Source: Actinostola sp. cb2023 (Eukaryota > Cnidaria > Anthozoa > Actiniaria > Actinostolidae). Taken from it: DNA of 64,000 nucleotides. Shown here in pieces: positions 48,309-60,505 of this stretch; within the stretch, counting starts at the first letter, position 1; each line of letters begins with the position of its first letter. A program made the position numbers and the translations under genes. Location: the NCBI GenBank assembly GCA_033675265.1, contig JAUJYZ010000309.1, forward strand, positions 1 to 64,000. The letters are read 5' to 3'. The notes under the pieces are model-generated. The model searched no databases. It saw only the letters and a list, made by a program, of their open reading frames with translations, and was not told where the DNA came from.

Positions 48309-48369
48309 TAATAATAATAATAAAAATAAAAATAATAGAAATAATAAAAATAATAAAAATAATAATAAA

Positions 48370-48440
<71 letters not shown>

Positions 48441-48470
48441 TAATAATAATAATAATAATAATAACAATAG
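48262..48470. repeat. (AAT)n microsatellite with AAA interruptions
   Basis: About 70 aat units interrupted in the left half by aaa triplets. Frames of Ile, Leu or Lys on both strands are artefacts of the repeat. Confidence 0.9.
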
Positions 48471-48477
48471 TTTTTAA

Positions 48478-48610
48478 TAATAATAATGATAACTTTATTT
48501 CTCGAAACAAATTACAAATAAGAGATAAAAATAGATTTAGAAATCCTTATTTACAAGGTTTGAAATGATCGCTTGGCTTGTTACTTGGACTGTTCAATAA
48601 CAATTAACTA
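48478..48610 (-). mobile_element. LINE-like 3' end with (ATT)n tail
   Basis: The complement matches 14868-14970 (caagcgatcatttcaaa, gtaaataaggatttct, tatctcttatttgtaatttg). The adjoining AAT microsatellite at 48262-48470 is its expanded tail. Confidence 0.55.
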
Positions 48611-48681
48611 ATGATATTAAAAAAACAATAATAATAATAATACTTTGATACTAAAATTAAACACTAATAAATTCTTAAAAC

Positions 48682-49345
<664 letters not shown>

Positions 49346-51052
49346 AACAATAGTTAAATAACCAAACACGATATTTCCAATGAAAGTTTGAAATAATAAA
49401 AATAGCAATATACGTTGTCTTCGGGGACATTTAATCACTAATATCCCTCAGTGTCATGGTATTACATATAAATAAAACACTTGCTCGTTAACGTTGGAGA
49501 TACTTATGATATTCATGAATAATTAATGAGCACAATTACAATAGAAATCACAAGCGAAACGAATTTGCATTAACCATTAACTTTGATTTTCTCAGTCAAA
49601 TCAATTCGTTTCTTCAAAATTATAGCAAAAAATGGAGTGATACATCGTTGGATTTGATCAGTGAGTTAAAATATTCGCGTGTGACCTTTATGGGCATCAA
49701 AAAGGCTCACCCGCGGCTCGCCCTTTGAAGTGTCCATAAAGGTCTCTCACTAGTATTTTAACTATCACATAAAACACCGCGTAGATGGAGCATCCGTGTT
49801 ATAAGTACTGTTTAATAAACGAGCAGGAGTGTTATATATCAGATAAAACACGTGCTGCGAGTTTATTAAATGGCTTAAAAAAACCGTACCTTCATTTCAT
49901 ATTTTCTTCAAAAATATTCAAGAAATATTTGGCCAAGAAAATCCAAATTAAAGTAGTATGCAAATAGGACGAATTTATATCAAAAATAAAGACATTGTCA
50001 CGATTATGATTTTCATTTTAAAAAGAAATGAAACACGCTTATGAAAACCAATGTACGTTTGGGAAAATTCGAGAGCAGGTCAGTTCAAACATGCACGAGA
50101 CTGACGTAGTCGAGTGTTTGGACCTGCTCGATAATTATCCCAAACGTACCGAGGTTTTCATGAGAGCGTGAAAACACGGAAAACGTACTTCATTTCTTTG
50201 ATAAAATAATTATTTTTTCGAAATAAAACTAGTACAAAAACAAAAGATAAACAGAAGAAAAAACATAAATCCTTTATTGTAGAAATCGTAATTCTTAATA
50301 CATTGCACCAGCCAATCAGAAAGCTCGATATATGTGACTTTGATGAAAATTTTGGTATTTGAACCGGCAAACTGTGGGCAAGAAAATGTGTCATTTTAAT
50401 ATATTATGGTTGATCAGACATCAAATCAAAGTTGAAAACCAAGCGAAAAGTTAACAGTTATACATATTGTGTTAAAAAGAGCAGCCTGAATACAAAAGTG
50501 GAGGAAAGAGTTCTTTTTGAAAGCAAAAACGTCGACTATTTGTGATCGTGGTTCTCAGTGACAGTGCTGAACAAAACGTGGACATAATCGATGGAGCAAC
50601 TTAACCATGCTTCCAAAAACTCGCTAAAACTGTTTGGGATGCTGTTTGAGTAGTATAGCTTTGAATTTGTCTCGGTGCTTCCTTCAATAATTGTTTTGGC
50701 AGCTGGGATGGAGTGCCTGGGCGAGCACAATGACATTACCGCACTGTTGGAGCTTGTTGGAAGATGACCGGGAGCGGTAGCTGATTGCAAGTGACTGCTC
50801 GTTTCAGTGACCCGAAATGGCTATTATGTGGCGGAAGGATATCCCCAGCGTTTGACCAAATAATGATAGCAGTTGCCGGCCCTAACACAATGATTTGTAT
50901 AGCTCTTGGAGAGATTCTCGTTGACACTCAATTATTTCATCATATTTCCAAGCTTGTTTACGCGAGGTATTCATTGGTTTTCATATCATCGAAATCAGAC
51001 GTTTTTTTTCTTTTAAGTGGTTCACGACACTAGCATGTATTCTGCTATTCAA

Positions 51053-51895
51053 TTAAGGTGATTCCCTTGAAAAAAAAGCAAATCCTAGAATTTTCTATAA
51101 CTTGGCATGGTGATACATTACGGTATGGAGTTTCAAAAAATGCAAAAAAAAGAGGGGGTCACATTGCTTATTTTTGCGCTACACTGCTTTGAAATTATGG
51201 TATTTTAGGGTTTCCGGTCGAGTTTCGCATGGCATCGGGATCGGATAAATAATTTCCATAACTTAAAAGACAAACTATTAATAATGAAATGATGTGTTTG
51301 TTATAGCTTTTGTATCTCTAGCCTACCGTCTGATAGTAAGAAAATGCTCGAATTTTGCATAGTTGTCGAAAAATAGAATAAAAAAAACAGATGTTCGAAG
51401 CACCGAAAGGGTCTAAAAATCGATACTCACTATGCTTTCATTCAATTTTTTTTATGTTTGAAATCCTAACTTTTTTTAATACTTTGCTATATACTAGAGA
51501 ACTATAGTGTGGTGAAAGTTATTGAATAAAAAATGGGGGTCACCGTGCTCGTTGGTGAAATATTTTGCAAAACGTTCAGTTTTGGCACGTACTTTTGATA
51601 ATTTCCGCGTGGAAACTGGGTAGAGATTCTTCCAAATTAAAATAGACATTTTCTCTTTCGTAGTGAAAAGAAACGTGCTTATTAATGTGTGGAAACTTTG
51701 TTTGTTACATTTTGGGTCTTGTTTTGTTTGTTTTGTTTTGCTCGCATTTGTAAAAAGGCCGTTTTAAGCCTGTTTATCTCAGTAGACGCCATCTTGAAAA
51801 TGTTGCGATCTCAAATTAAATGTGCGCGAGCTCGCGCGAGCTAGAGAATCGTGCGCAGTAAGCGTGTGCAATGCAAAACAAGTGAATCACCTTAA
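51053..51895. mobile_element. TTAA-flanked inverted-repeat element, copy B only
   Basis: ttaaggtgattcccttg at the left is mirrored by caagtgaatcaccttaa at the right. At the same place copy A continues without it from gtggttcacg to taagttaatttcaaag (about 41770). The 0.84 kb interior is non-coding; a palindromic gcgcgagctcgcgcgagct lies near its right end. Confidence 0.75.
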
Positions 51896-51940
51896 GTTAA
51901 TTTCAAAGTTTTGAACATGTATTTAGCAGTATACCGTTAA

Positions 51941-52357
51941 TAGGCCAATCCAAGTTTTTTAATTAAGGTTAATTCCATCATTTTGTAGGGGGTGCAAACA
52001 CGGCTAATTTCAGTCAAACATGATCACTTTGAGGTCCAAAAACTCGATCAATCGACTTTGTTGGAATTTCGAATTGAAAGTTGTTCTTATAATGTTTTAC
52101 TAATTAGCATATTTTCGTACGTATGTTTTTAATTTCACATAAAAACCTGATTTATATACTGCAGCTGTGGCCTTCGCTTTGCCACCATATTTATAGACAG
52201 CAATAACAGAGTATATACCTTTTAAAAGAAATATAGATTTTGAAAAGCCGAAAAGATCGAACAGAGTTATAACAGCTCAAAGTGATCATGTTTTGACTAG
52301 AAATTAGCCGTGTTTGCACCCCCTACAAGATGGCGGAATTAACCTTGGATTGGTCTA
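51941..52357. mobile_element. MITE (taggccaattc family), in duplication copy B
   Basis: Orthologous within the duplication to 42069-42494, with the same inverted ends. It has an internal gain (catttttaatttcacataa..gccaccatatttatagacag, about 52120-52200) and small losses. Confidence 0.85.
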
Positions 52358-52360
52358 TTG

Positions 52361-53244
52361 GGGACACGGCTCTCGCACTCACTTCTTACTACATTCTGAT
52401 ATTCTATACACCCAACACTCATCTCACTAGTGTGGACACGACTCTCACACTCACTTCTTACTACATTCTGATATTTTGTACACCCATGCAACACTCATCT
52501 CACTAACTAGTGTGGACACGACTCTCGCACTCACTTCTTACTACATATCATTCTGATATTCTGTACACCCAACACTCATCTCACTAGTGTGGACACGACT
52601 CTCACACTCACTTCTTACTACATTCTGATATTCTGTACACCCAACACTCATCTCACTAGTGTGGACACGACTCTCGCTCACACTCACTTCTTACTACATT
52701 CTGATATTCTGTACACCCAACACTCATCTCACTAGTGTGAACACGACTCTCACACTCACTTCTTACTACATTCTGATATTCTATACACCCAACTCTCATC
52801 TCACTAGTGTGCACACGACTCTCACACTCACTTCTTACTACATTCTGATATTCTATACACCCAACACTCATCTCACTAGTGTGGACACGACTCTCACACT
52901 CACTTCTTACTATACATTCTGATATTCTGTACACCCAACACTCATCTCACTAGTGTGGACACGTCTCTCACACTAACTTCTTACTACATTCTGATATTCT
53001 GTACACCCAACTCTCATCTCACTAGTGTGGACTCGACTCTCACACTCACTTCTTACTATACATTCTGATATTCTGTACACCCAACACTCATCTCACTAGT
53101 GTGGACACGTCTCTCACACTCACTTCTTACTACATTCTGATATTCTGTACACCCAACACTCATCTCACTAGTGTGGACACGACTCTCACACTCACTTCTT
53201 ACTACATTCTGATATTCTGTACACCCAACACTCATCTCACTAGT
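52361..53244 (+). repeat. 72-bp minisatellite, about 12 units
   Basis: Twelve tandem units of acacgactctcacactcac / ttcttactacattctgata / ttctgtacacccaacactc / atctcactagtgtgg, most 72 bp long (24 codons), a few 74-78 bp. Both strands stay open for 3-4 units because the unit is a multiple of three; there is no other sign of coding. Confidence 0.95.
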
Positions 53245-53402
53245 TCGTTTTTATTGAGGGAGGAAAACCGGAGTTCCCGGAGAAAAACCCTCGAAGCAAG
53301 GGAGAGAACGAACTGACACACTCAACTCACATGAAGCGCCCGATCCAGGCATTGAACCAGGCACCACAGCGGTGAGAGGCGAGGGCACCCAAGCTTCTAC
53401 GG
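53245..53402 (-). mobile_element. tRNA-derived SINE, copy B
   Basis: Same SINE as 42740-42905 at the equivalent position of the duplication, with a small deletion in the B-box neighbourhood (gatccaggcattgaaccagg). Confidence 0.6.
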
Positions 53403-53833
53403 CAAGAAGATGGAGTATATCTTACATAATCATGACTGACAAGAACTGTATCAGTTCCATTTTGTAAAACGGTGTTTGATCATGTTGCGGCCTAATTCTT
53501 GTTCGAGTAATAAAGCTCTTCCTTTCCAGCTGACCGAAGAACCATAAACTCAGACCATTTCCTATACGTATTTTGTTAACGCATTAACAAAACATAGACA
53601 TTGAACAAACAATGTTAATCTCAAGAGGTTTGAAATAGAACACTTTACCACACTTGAGAGTAATCTCGCAATCTGATTGACTGGGTTGCCGTTGTAAATA
53701 AAATTACTGTCTATGTTCTTATCCTGTAATTGTCGGCAAATCTCGAAGCCGTAGGGTTTTTGAAAAACATGACAGGAGATATGAGATCTATGGGAATAAC
53801 ATAAAATCCTCCAAGCATCTCGCCCATATCATT

Positions 53834-53858
53834 CTGATGATGACCTCGGTCGAAAACG
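53834..53858 (+). other. Hammerhead-ribozyme-like core, copy B
   Basis: CTGATGA (53834-53840), GACC-tc-GGTC and GAAA (53852-53855). Relative to copy A (GAC-ggta-GTC) the stem has changed but still pairs, which suggests that the structure is or was constrained. Stems I and III were not resolved. Confidence 0.4.
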
Positions 53859-54777
53859 TTTAAGAGGATATTGTTTTACGAACGCGCGTATTGAGCGCCA
53901 AAAACCAATAGGTTGGAAAATACTGACGTTCTGTACAAGGCTAAAACTGCTTTAGAAAAGAGTTATTTGTGATGGTTTTTGACCGGTAAAAGTGAAATTT
54001 TGATTTGAAAACTGTCCACATGGGCCAGGTCTGTATATTTGCTATTGTTGCTGATGTTTTCCCCTGAATTACATATACCTCAAATGTGAAACAAAAAGCA
54101 GGAAAATGGCTTTTTACAACGCTAAAACAGTTTTAGGCAGGCATTTTACTTTGTTTTTAATAGGTTGTGCTTAGTTAAAATAAAATTAGAGTGATAATGC
54201 AAAGCGAAAATCGAAATTCAAACTGTCCAAAAGTGCTGTTTTTTGGCGCGTTTTGCGGATATTACGCGCGATGTTGAAATAAATATCCTCTTAATTTATA
54301 TTTTGTCGTAATACTTATTAGCCTATATCCTACAATACAGGAGATAAAATTATTCCCAAATTACACGAGAAAACCATCATTCAGATCTATGTCTTTATTA
54401 ATTTTTATTTGAATACTGAGAAGATTGAAATGAAAACCATCACAGTCCTGAACGTGCTTTTTCATAATCATCAAACATTGCACAGCTGGACACATTCATA
54501 AACATGGACGTTTATCGTCAGCACAAGGAGTCCAAATATAGGTAGTACGTGTTATGCTTCTTGAATACCGGCTAAAGTCTTGTATACGGTTAGGCACGTG
54601 CATATGATCATTGATGGAATTCAGTTGTGTTCTTAACCGAGTGCCAAGCCTCTAAAAATAGTTTTCTAGATCATTGTTGGCATCGGTCTATGATTGGCGT
54701 TTTCTCAATATCAAATTCGCGTTACAATACAATACAATACAATTGATTGGAAATCCTGTACAGGTTTTTTGTTCCAA

Positions 54778-55110
54778 TAGACCTTTTACCGATACGGCGG
54801 CCATCTTGAATTATGGATAAATTATGGGATGCCCAGGGTGCAAGCTAGTAACCATTTGGCCCAATTTGGCCATGAAAAACTACGAAAACCTAATTTAAAG
54901 CAATGAATTTGTACAAAATTATACAACAATACACAACACATGTAGATATTAAGTCATACCACACTATGGTTTGAGTGAAATAGAAAAATATTATATTGAC
55001 GCGACTCCACTCTCTACAATTGTTCGGTCATTTGCACCCTAGCATATCTCATAATGTTTTAGCCAAAACAATAGAATCCAAAATGGCCGCCGTATCGGTA
55101 AAAAGGTCTA
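54778..55110. mobile_element. MITE (tagacctttttacc family), copy 2
   Basis: tagaccttttaccgatacgg and cggccat at the left, mirrored by atggccgccgtatcggtaaa and aaggtcta at the right. It is preceded by a short (aatac)n tract at 54724-54742. Absent from the equivalent place in copy A (about 45725). Confidence 0.75.
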
Positions 55111-55317
55111 TTGTGTTCTTTTTTGGTGTTCAGCCAATAGCGAATTCTGGTACATCTTTGTGTGTTCCTAACTACATTATTTTCCATTAAATTATCCGCT
55201 TTTGTGATAAATTAATAGTTAATCAGTCTGAGTGCTGTTTTCATTCGAATACCAATGTGGCCTGGGCAACCTTGAGTAGGTGATCTCTTATCTACTCTAG
55301 TGTTTTCCTACTGTCCA

Positions 55318-56415
55318 CTAAGTAGCTTCTCCTGGATCGGTATTCTGGGATTCTTGACAATCTCTTATTCTTCTATCAGGTTGTATTTCTCTGTTTTGGA
55401 CTGATTCTAATTCGACAGAATGTCTTCTGTTGACGGATCGGTTGGTTGTTCTACACAATCTCTTTGCGGCTTCTCGAAAGTCAGACAAGAAAACAATGTA
55501 GATACAAGGACTGAAGCAAGAGTTCACAAGAGGAAGAATAATGAATACCATGACAATTAAAGTGGACCAGTCGAGACAGACAGAGAGAGCACTGTATCCT
55601 AGCTTGAAAGTGACACTAAGTGTCCATACAGAATAGAAAATGATATATGGAAGCCAGCAACACGAGTAGAGTAGCAATGAACACAAAACCATACGCACTG
55701 CTGCAGTAATCCGATTTTTCCGTGCTTGTCTTTGTGGTTCTGGAAGACTGGCATCAATCGCTTGAGGTTTCAACAGCTTTCGTGAAGTTAGAATGCTTAG
55801 CGAGAAAATTGTACAAAACACAATGATCACTAAAGAAAAGTAAATATCTGTCAACATTGCCACTTCAAAAAGTTTTGGACTACCACAATAATTGCCGAAC
55901 GCGGGAGAGTTGACGATATTTGCAAAATAAAGATGATACGCCGTTAGGAATAAGGCAATCAGCCAGGAAGAAACGAGCACTGCCACGCGTTGTTTTAGTG
56001 TATATGGCTGTAATCTCCTTGCAAATAGCCTTGTTGCTTTGAATCGTTCGATGCTGATTAACAAAAGAGTTAATAACGATTCGGTGGCTGAGAGATAAAA
56101 AACAAATACTGCAGTCTTGCAAATGATTTCGCCCAAAACATCGTTGACTAGTGATAATTGAGCATGAGACGTAACAAACTGAAGCGGCATCGTAAGTATC
56201 ACAAGAGTATCTGACACGGCCATGTTGATGATCAAATGATGCAGGTTTTTCCGTACAGTGTATTTACAAGCGAGTAGAATGACGAAGATATTGCCAGAAA
56301 GCCCAAATCCACTCAACAGTGAGAAAGCTATTACTTTAACAGTTCGTGTAATGTCACTCTGAGGTTGGAGATACTTGCAGTCTCCATATATGGTGCTGTT
56401 AGCTGAGTAGTTCAT
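55318..56415 (-). CDS. Class A (rhodopsin-like) G protein-coupled receptor, orphan (GPCR 4)
   Basis: The intronless receptor is 365 residues long from the ATG at 56415. An in-frame ATG at 56538 would add 41 residues, but that stretch spans the CCAAT/TATA promoter shared with the paralogs, so the shorter start (MNYSANSTIYGDC) is chosen. It has GN (TM1), MAVSD (TM2), SIERF (TM3 end), CCWLP (TM6), SPCIY (TM7) and a C-tail ending DPGEAT. It is nearly identical to GPCR 3 in TM1-TM3 and TM5-TM7 and differs in ECL2 (IVNSPAFGNYC). One residue is missing after AAKRL relative to GPCR 1 and 3. The sequence shows no lesion, so it should be functional. Plasma membrane location and G protein coupling are expected; the ligand is unknown. 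Confidence 0.92.
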   Translation of the reverse strand: MNYSANSTIYGDCKYLQPQSDITRTVKVIAFSLLSGFGLSGNIFVILLACKYTVRKNLHHLIINMAVSDTLVILTMPLQFVTSHAQLSLVNDVLGEIICKTAVFVFYLSATESLLTLLLISIERFKATRLFARRLQPYTLKQRVAVLVSSWLIALFLTAYHLYFANIVNSPAFGNYCGSPKLFEVAMLTDIYFSLVIIVFCTIFSLSILTSRKLLKPQAIDASLPEPQRQARKNRITAAVRMVLCSLLLYSCCWLPYIIFYSVWTLSVTFKLGYSALSVCLDWSTLIVMVFIILPLVNSCFSPCIYIVFLSDFREAAKRLCRTTNRSVNRRHSVELESVQNREIQPDRRIRDCQESQNTDPGEAT

Positions 56416-56517
56416 GGTTGTGAATTCTTCCTGCTTACAATTCAAAACTGAAGTAAACCCAACAGTGGCGTAGTTTATATCAGGATGACATAAGAAAAAC
56501 AGCAACTCGATTGGCTT
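56416..56517 (-). promoter_or_regulatory. CCAAT/TATA-like proximal promoter of GPCR 4
   Basis: On the minus strand AGCCAATCGA (56508-56517) is followed by cttatgtcatcc, gatataaactacgccactg (TATA box at about 56475) and gggtttacttcagttttgaa, then a leader with gtaagcaggaagaattcac before ATG. It matches GPCR 2 and 3 almost base for base. Confidence 0.6.
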
Positions 56518-56757
56518 ACGATAATGACATTTACTCATTTATTCCTATATTAATTGTTTGATGAGAGTTTTGGTAATCAATTTTTAAGTATAAATGTTAA
56601 GTTCAAATGTTTTTAAACGTAGCAATAAAAATGTTGTTGTTATTGCAAAATGTAGTGTTAATGATGGTGAACATGGCGCTGGGCGATCAAGTCTCATTGA
56701 CGAAACAGAATCCATAAACAATAAAACAACTGTTTATAGTAATACTAAAAATAATAA

Positions 56758-57890
56758 TAAACTACCACAACTGAGCTCAAAACTCATCTTCAGACGCCTC
56801 CTCAATAATGTTACCAAGAACACAGTTTTCAGTTTCAACGACCGCCTCTACAAACAGATTGATGGATGTGGGATGGGTAATCCATTATCACCAGTCCTCG
56901 ATCGCCAACATTTTCATGACAAAATTGGAAACGGATGTAGTCCGCCCACACAATCCTGTCTTCTATGACCGCTACGTCGATGACTGCTTCTCAAAAAAGG
57001 AAAAAGGAAAACCAGACCAACTCTTTTATCGTCTCAACGACTACCATCCTAACATCAAATTCACTGTAGAGGAAAACCCTGATCATTTTCTTGACACCGC
57101 TTTCAGTTACAAAGACAACAGCTTCGACTGCAAAGTCTACAAGAAACCAGGTCAACTACCAACACATTGATCTTCGGCAACCCCAACCAAGTGGAAAGGA
57201 ACTGTATCACTGGAGCTCTACATAGAGCTAAACGTATCTCAACAAATCTTGATCGTGACGTTCAAGAAATAAAGAACCGACGTTCCTGAATGCTGGATAT
57301 CCCAAGCGGTTCGTTTCCAGCACCATTAACAACTTCATGGACAAGACAGTTGAAGACGAGCCTTTGATTCCCGACTTTTTGTTCGAGGAGCGTAAAAAGA
57401 TTTACCGATAACGTTAACCCTCCCGTACTGCAAAAAGAACGAAGAAACGAGCAAGAAATTCATCTCCAAGCTGAATACCTTTACCAACTCCAAGTTCATC
57501 TTCATCATCATTTGGAAAACAAGGATATTCAGAAGCCTTTTTAACCTGAAGGATAAGAATTCCCACAAATCCAACGTGGTATGCATAGGCGAATGTACAT
57601 GTGGTGAAACCTACATAGGGGAAACCATGCAGCACGACACCTTAGGGAGAACCCCAACCATGTTTTCAATTGGTCCATTCTTTGCTCCATAAACAACTCA
57701 TTCAAGAGAAAGATCACAGAAGGCCTCATTATTCAAGCAAGAAACCCAACACTAAACAAACAAACGCAATGCTTTATTGTTCAGTTATTCCCTCAGGGAA
57801 TTACTTAGTTTTATAACCACTGAACATCACGGCATTCCTGATGATCATGATGAGTTCTTAGTCGAAAACGTTTGAACAAACAAAACGACT
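56758..57890 (+). mobile_element. Decayed Penelope-like retroelement (RT plus GIY-YIG)
   Basis: Fragments in several frames spell a Penelope-like reverse transcriptase: FSFNDRLYKQIDG..MGNPLSPVL (to about 56900), then one base out of frame ANIFMTKLETDVV, the catalytic RYVDDCF (56970-56990), and KFTVEENPDHFLDT, KVYKKPG. Further on, ECTCGETYIGET (57590-57626) is the GIY-YIG endonuclease start. Frameshifts and stops interrupt it at least four times, and the 5' part is missing. It ends in gatgatcatgatgagttc..gtcgaaaacgtttg, related to the hammerhead-like blocks at 43.3 and 53.8 kb. It is inserted upstream of GPCR 4. Confidence 0.85.
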
Positions 57891-57933
57891 TTTAAAGCCT
57901 TGTAAACTTTTCAACAAAATAAAATTAAAATTA

Positions 57934-57943
57934 AATAATAATG

Positions 57944-57991
<48 letters not shown>

Positions 57992-57992
57992 T
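57934..57992. repeat. (AAT)n microsatellite
   Basis: About 19 units of aat or taa lie between the Penelope-like element and the distal upstream block of GPCR 4. The plus-strand counterpart at GPCR 2 is the compound array at 16289-16449. Confidence 0.85.
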
Positions 57993-58186
57993 CAATCGTA
58001 TATTACAATATAATAAAGTAGCTACTAAATAAATCACAACCAAATGTACAGCAGAGAATACCCAAACACGACATTTCCAATTCCAATGAAATAAGTAGAC
58101 TAATGATGAATAACGGTAAGGTAGGATTCGAATAACCAATGCAAACACACAACTTTTTTAATTCAACATTTAAAATAATCAAAATA

Positions 58187-58654
58187 CAGTGGAACCCCGG
58201 TATAACGGACACCCCGGTATAACGGACAGTATTATAGGTCCCGGCGGAAAGGTGATACATTTTCTGTTAAAAAGACCCCGTTATAACGGACACCCGTTAT
58301 AACGGACAACGGACACTTTTTTACAGCCCGAACAGCAAAATTTAATACAAAATCAACCCCGTTATAACGGACAGTTTGAGTACAATTAATCTTTCGTCAC
58401 ACCATTGTTCGTGAAGATTTATTCTTGATTAGAGACGAATGGAAATGAATATTTGCAAGAGGATAAACATTTTGTTAGAAAAAGAACAAAGTTTGTATTA
58501 TCAAGGTTTCATGTTTTGTTTTCATTTGAGCCGTATCAAATGTTGCGTTATTAAGAATGACGTAATCTGTAAGAAACCCCGTTATAACGGACACCCCGTT
58601 ATAACGGACACTTTCTCTGGTCCCTTCGGTGTCCGTTATAACGGGGTTCCACTG
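58187..58654. mobile_element. pogo/Tigger-type MITE with TA target duplication
   Basis: The ends are cagtggaaccccggtataac and the complement of gttataacggggttccactg, with several further internal ccccgttataacggacac repeats. TA lies at both sides (58185-58186 and 58655-58656). The paralogous site at 49400 reads ataaaaaTAgcaatatacg and the one at about 16060 is also uninterrupted. The termini are typical of pogo-like elements. Confidence 0.9.
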
Positions 58655-58868
58655 TAGCAATATACGTTGTCCGTTCTCATAGTTGTAATAAATATTTATG
58701 CTAAACTTCACTTCACAAAAATGAAATCCATTTCCAAATGACGACCCCAAATAAAAAATAGTCATGAGTCTAGGACAGTGTAGCTACTGCTGTGAAGCCA
58801 GTAATAAAATGAATAGACGATGAGTTAAGAAATGACCAACAGCAAAATATATATACACCTATTATGTC

Positions 58869-59117
58869 AGTCCCCCTAAAAGGGTGAAAGATGCGACCCT
58901 GAAGGATCATGGGGGTTTCTATTTTGCAGCCATATTCTTCATGAACGTCTTGTACTAAACAAGAACATTGCGGTGAAGCAAATTCAAGTGACATTCAAAA
59001 TGAGATGCCCGAATATTTTGTCGAGATGTCAGGGAATTTGGATAGAAAGACTTGGTAAACAGTATCTCCCATGATTCTCTGGGGTCGCACCTTTGTGAGT
59101 CAAGGCCTAGGGTGACT
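58869..59117. mobile_element. Short inverted-repeat element
   Basis: agtccccctaaaagggtgaa..gatgcgaccc and gatcatggg on the left pair imperfectly with tcccatgat, ggggtcgcacc and cctagggtgact on the right, over about 50 bp. There is no coding sequence. Confidence 0.55.
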
Positions 59118-59235
59118 AACTTAATTGAATTAGGTGTATATAAAGGAGAGAAAAGAAGGAGATAGTTCACAAGTCTAAACGAAGAGACAATAACTACGAA
59201 AACAAATGTCATAAAATCAACAAGAACATTTAGCA

Positions 59236-60505
59236 ATAATAATAATAATAATTTATTAATTTATATTGCGCACTTTTCATAAAATGATCAAGTGCGCATT
59301 GCAGTAGCTATAACTAATTACAAAAATAAAATAAATTATATATATATATATATACTGTACAAATTAAAATATAGAATTAAAATTTAGATTAAAATATGTA
59401 CACAAAATAAAAGACTAATCATAAGCTTGTCTGAAGAAATAAGTCTTTAAACGACGTTTAAAAGTATCTACGCTGTCGATGGCACGAAGTTCATTCGGTA
59501 ACGAGTTCCACAGTTTTGGCGCGCCAACAGCGAATGCCCTATCACCAAGAGTAGCCCTATTTCTTAATGTAGGCGGAGGAAGCTGCAAACTATCAGAGGA
59601 TCGTAAATTGTACCTTGATGATTTGATCTGAATTACCTGGCTAATATAATCAGGTGCAAGACCATGAATTGCCTTAGATGTAATTGCCCTATACCACTAT
59701 GACGTCAAATCAAAACAATCTATTGTTTAAACGCTAAGGATCATGGTCGCCTGAGGGGGACAAAACAGCAACAACACAAAGGATTTCTCAAATAAATGTA
59801 TTTTACAGACGGTCTGAAAGCGATAAAAGTCACCAAACACAGTAAATATTGTGGGAAAAGTATCGATGAATATAATATCTCGAAACTAGGCAATTTGAAA
59901 TCAAGCGAACCTCAGCAGAGCAGATTTAGTTCAAATTTCTATTGTTCTTCACGATTCTGTCCCCCTCATAAATAAGCCGTTACGTCATAGTGGTATAGGG
60001 CAATTCAAAGTACCTTAAAATTTTAAAATGCGAAAGCTGACAGGAAGCCAATGCAAGTCACGTAGTTGCGTCGCATTGCAGTAACTAGGGGCGTTACAGA
60101 TGAACCTGGCAGAAGCATTTAATACGCGCTGAATCTTATTCAGTTGACAGGCCGGCAACCCATACAACAAACTATTAATATTGCAATAATCAATGCGCGA
60201 CATAATGAAAGCATGAACAAGGGCCTGTGCGGCGTCTAAAGATAAGAACTTGCGAATGCGCCTGATATTATGCAGGTGATAAAACGCAGCGCCACAAAGC
60301 TTACTTATATGAGATAACATGGTTAACTGTGAGTCGAACCATGAGCCTAAGTTTCTAACAATAGAAACAGGGCGGACCTCAGAGTATCCCACTGTAATGC
60401 TATCAAAATTAACCTTAGCAAGCTGCTGCCTAGCACCAATCACTACAAATCCAGTCTTATTGTCATTCAGCATGAGTTTATCAGTAATCATCCAGTTCCT
60501 TTTTA
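59236..60505 (-). mobile_element. 5'-truncated LINE (CR1/L2-like), split by a MITE
   Basis: The minus strand at 60491-60015 encodes the C-terminal part of a non-LTR reverse transcriptase: WMITDKLMLNDNKT, VRNLGSWFDSQLTM, FYHLHNIRRIRKFLS, SRIDYCNINSLLYGLPA, ASARFICNAPSYC, LRDLHWLPVSFR. After the inserted MITE (59694-60004) the frame resumes as AIHGLAPDYIS .. NRATLGDRAFAVGAPKLWN, SLPNELRAIDSVDTFKRRLK and stops at 59415. The 3' UTR ends in gcgcaatataaattaataa and an ATT tail at 59236-59253. At least one extra codon pair (NINS) and frameshifts show that it is dead. The upstream two thirds, including the catalytic RT core, are missing. Confidence 0.8.
59694..60004. mobile_element. MITE inserted in the LINE
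   Basis: ttgccctataccactatgac at the left is mirrored by gtcatagtggtatagggcaa at the right; 311 bp, non-coding. It interrupts the LINE reading frame between SFRILKF and SKAIHGL. The inflated copy at 959-1396 belongs to the same family. Confidence 0.85.

Larger units (their letters stand above)
49470..58840 (-). repeat. Segmental duplication, copy B (contains GPCR 4)
   Basis: This is the tandem partner of copy A. It begins at cacttgctcgttaacgttgg (equivalent to 38137) and continues through the shared downstream blocks, GPCR 4 and the upstream blocks to about 58.84 kb. Copy B alone carries the insertions at 51053, 54778, 56758 and 58187 and the long minisatellite. Unlisted stretches within the interval (49.5-51.0, 53.9-54.7 and 55.1-55.3 kb) are shared non-coding sequence without recognised genes. 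Confidence 0.85.

Noticed and set aside
52361..53316. Minisatellite frames of 71-92 codons
   Set aside because: The repeat unit is a multiple of three, which keeps several frames open; there is no other coding signal.
56416..56538. Longer GPCR 4 start giving 406 residues
   Set aside because: The extra 41 codons overlap the CCAAT/TATA block shared with paralogs, and the paralogs start at MNYSAN.
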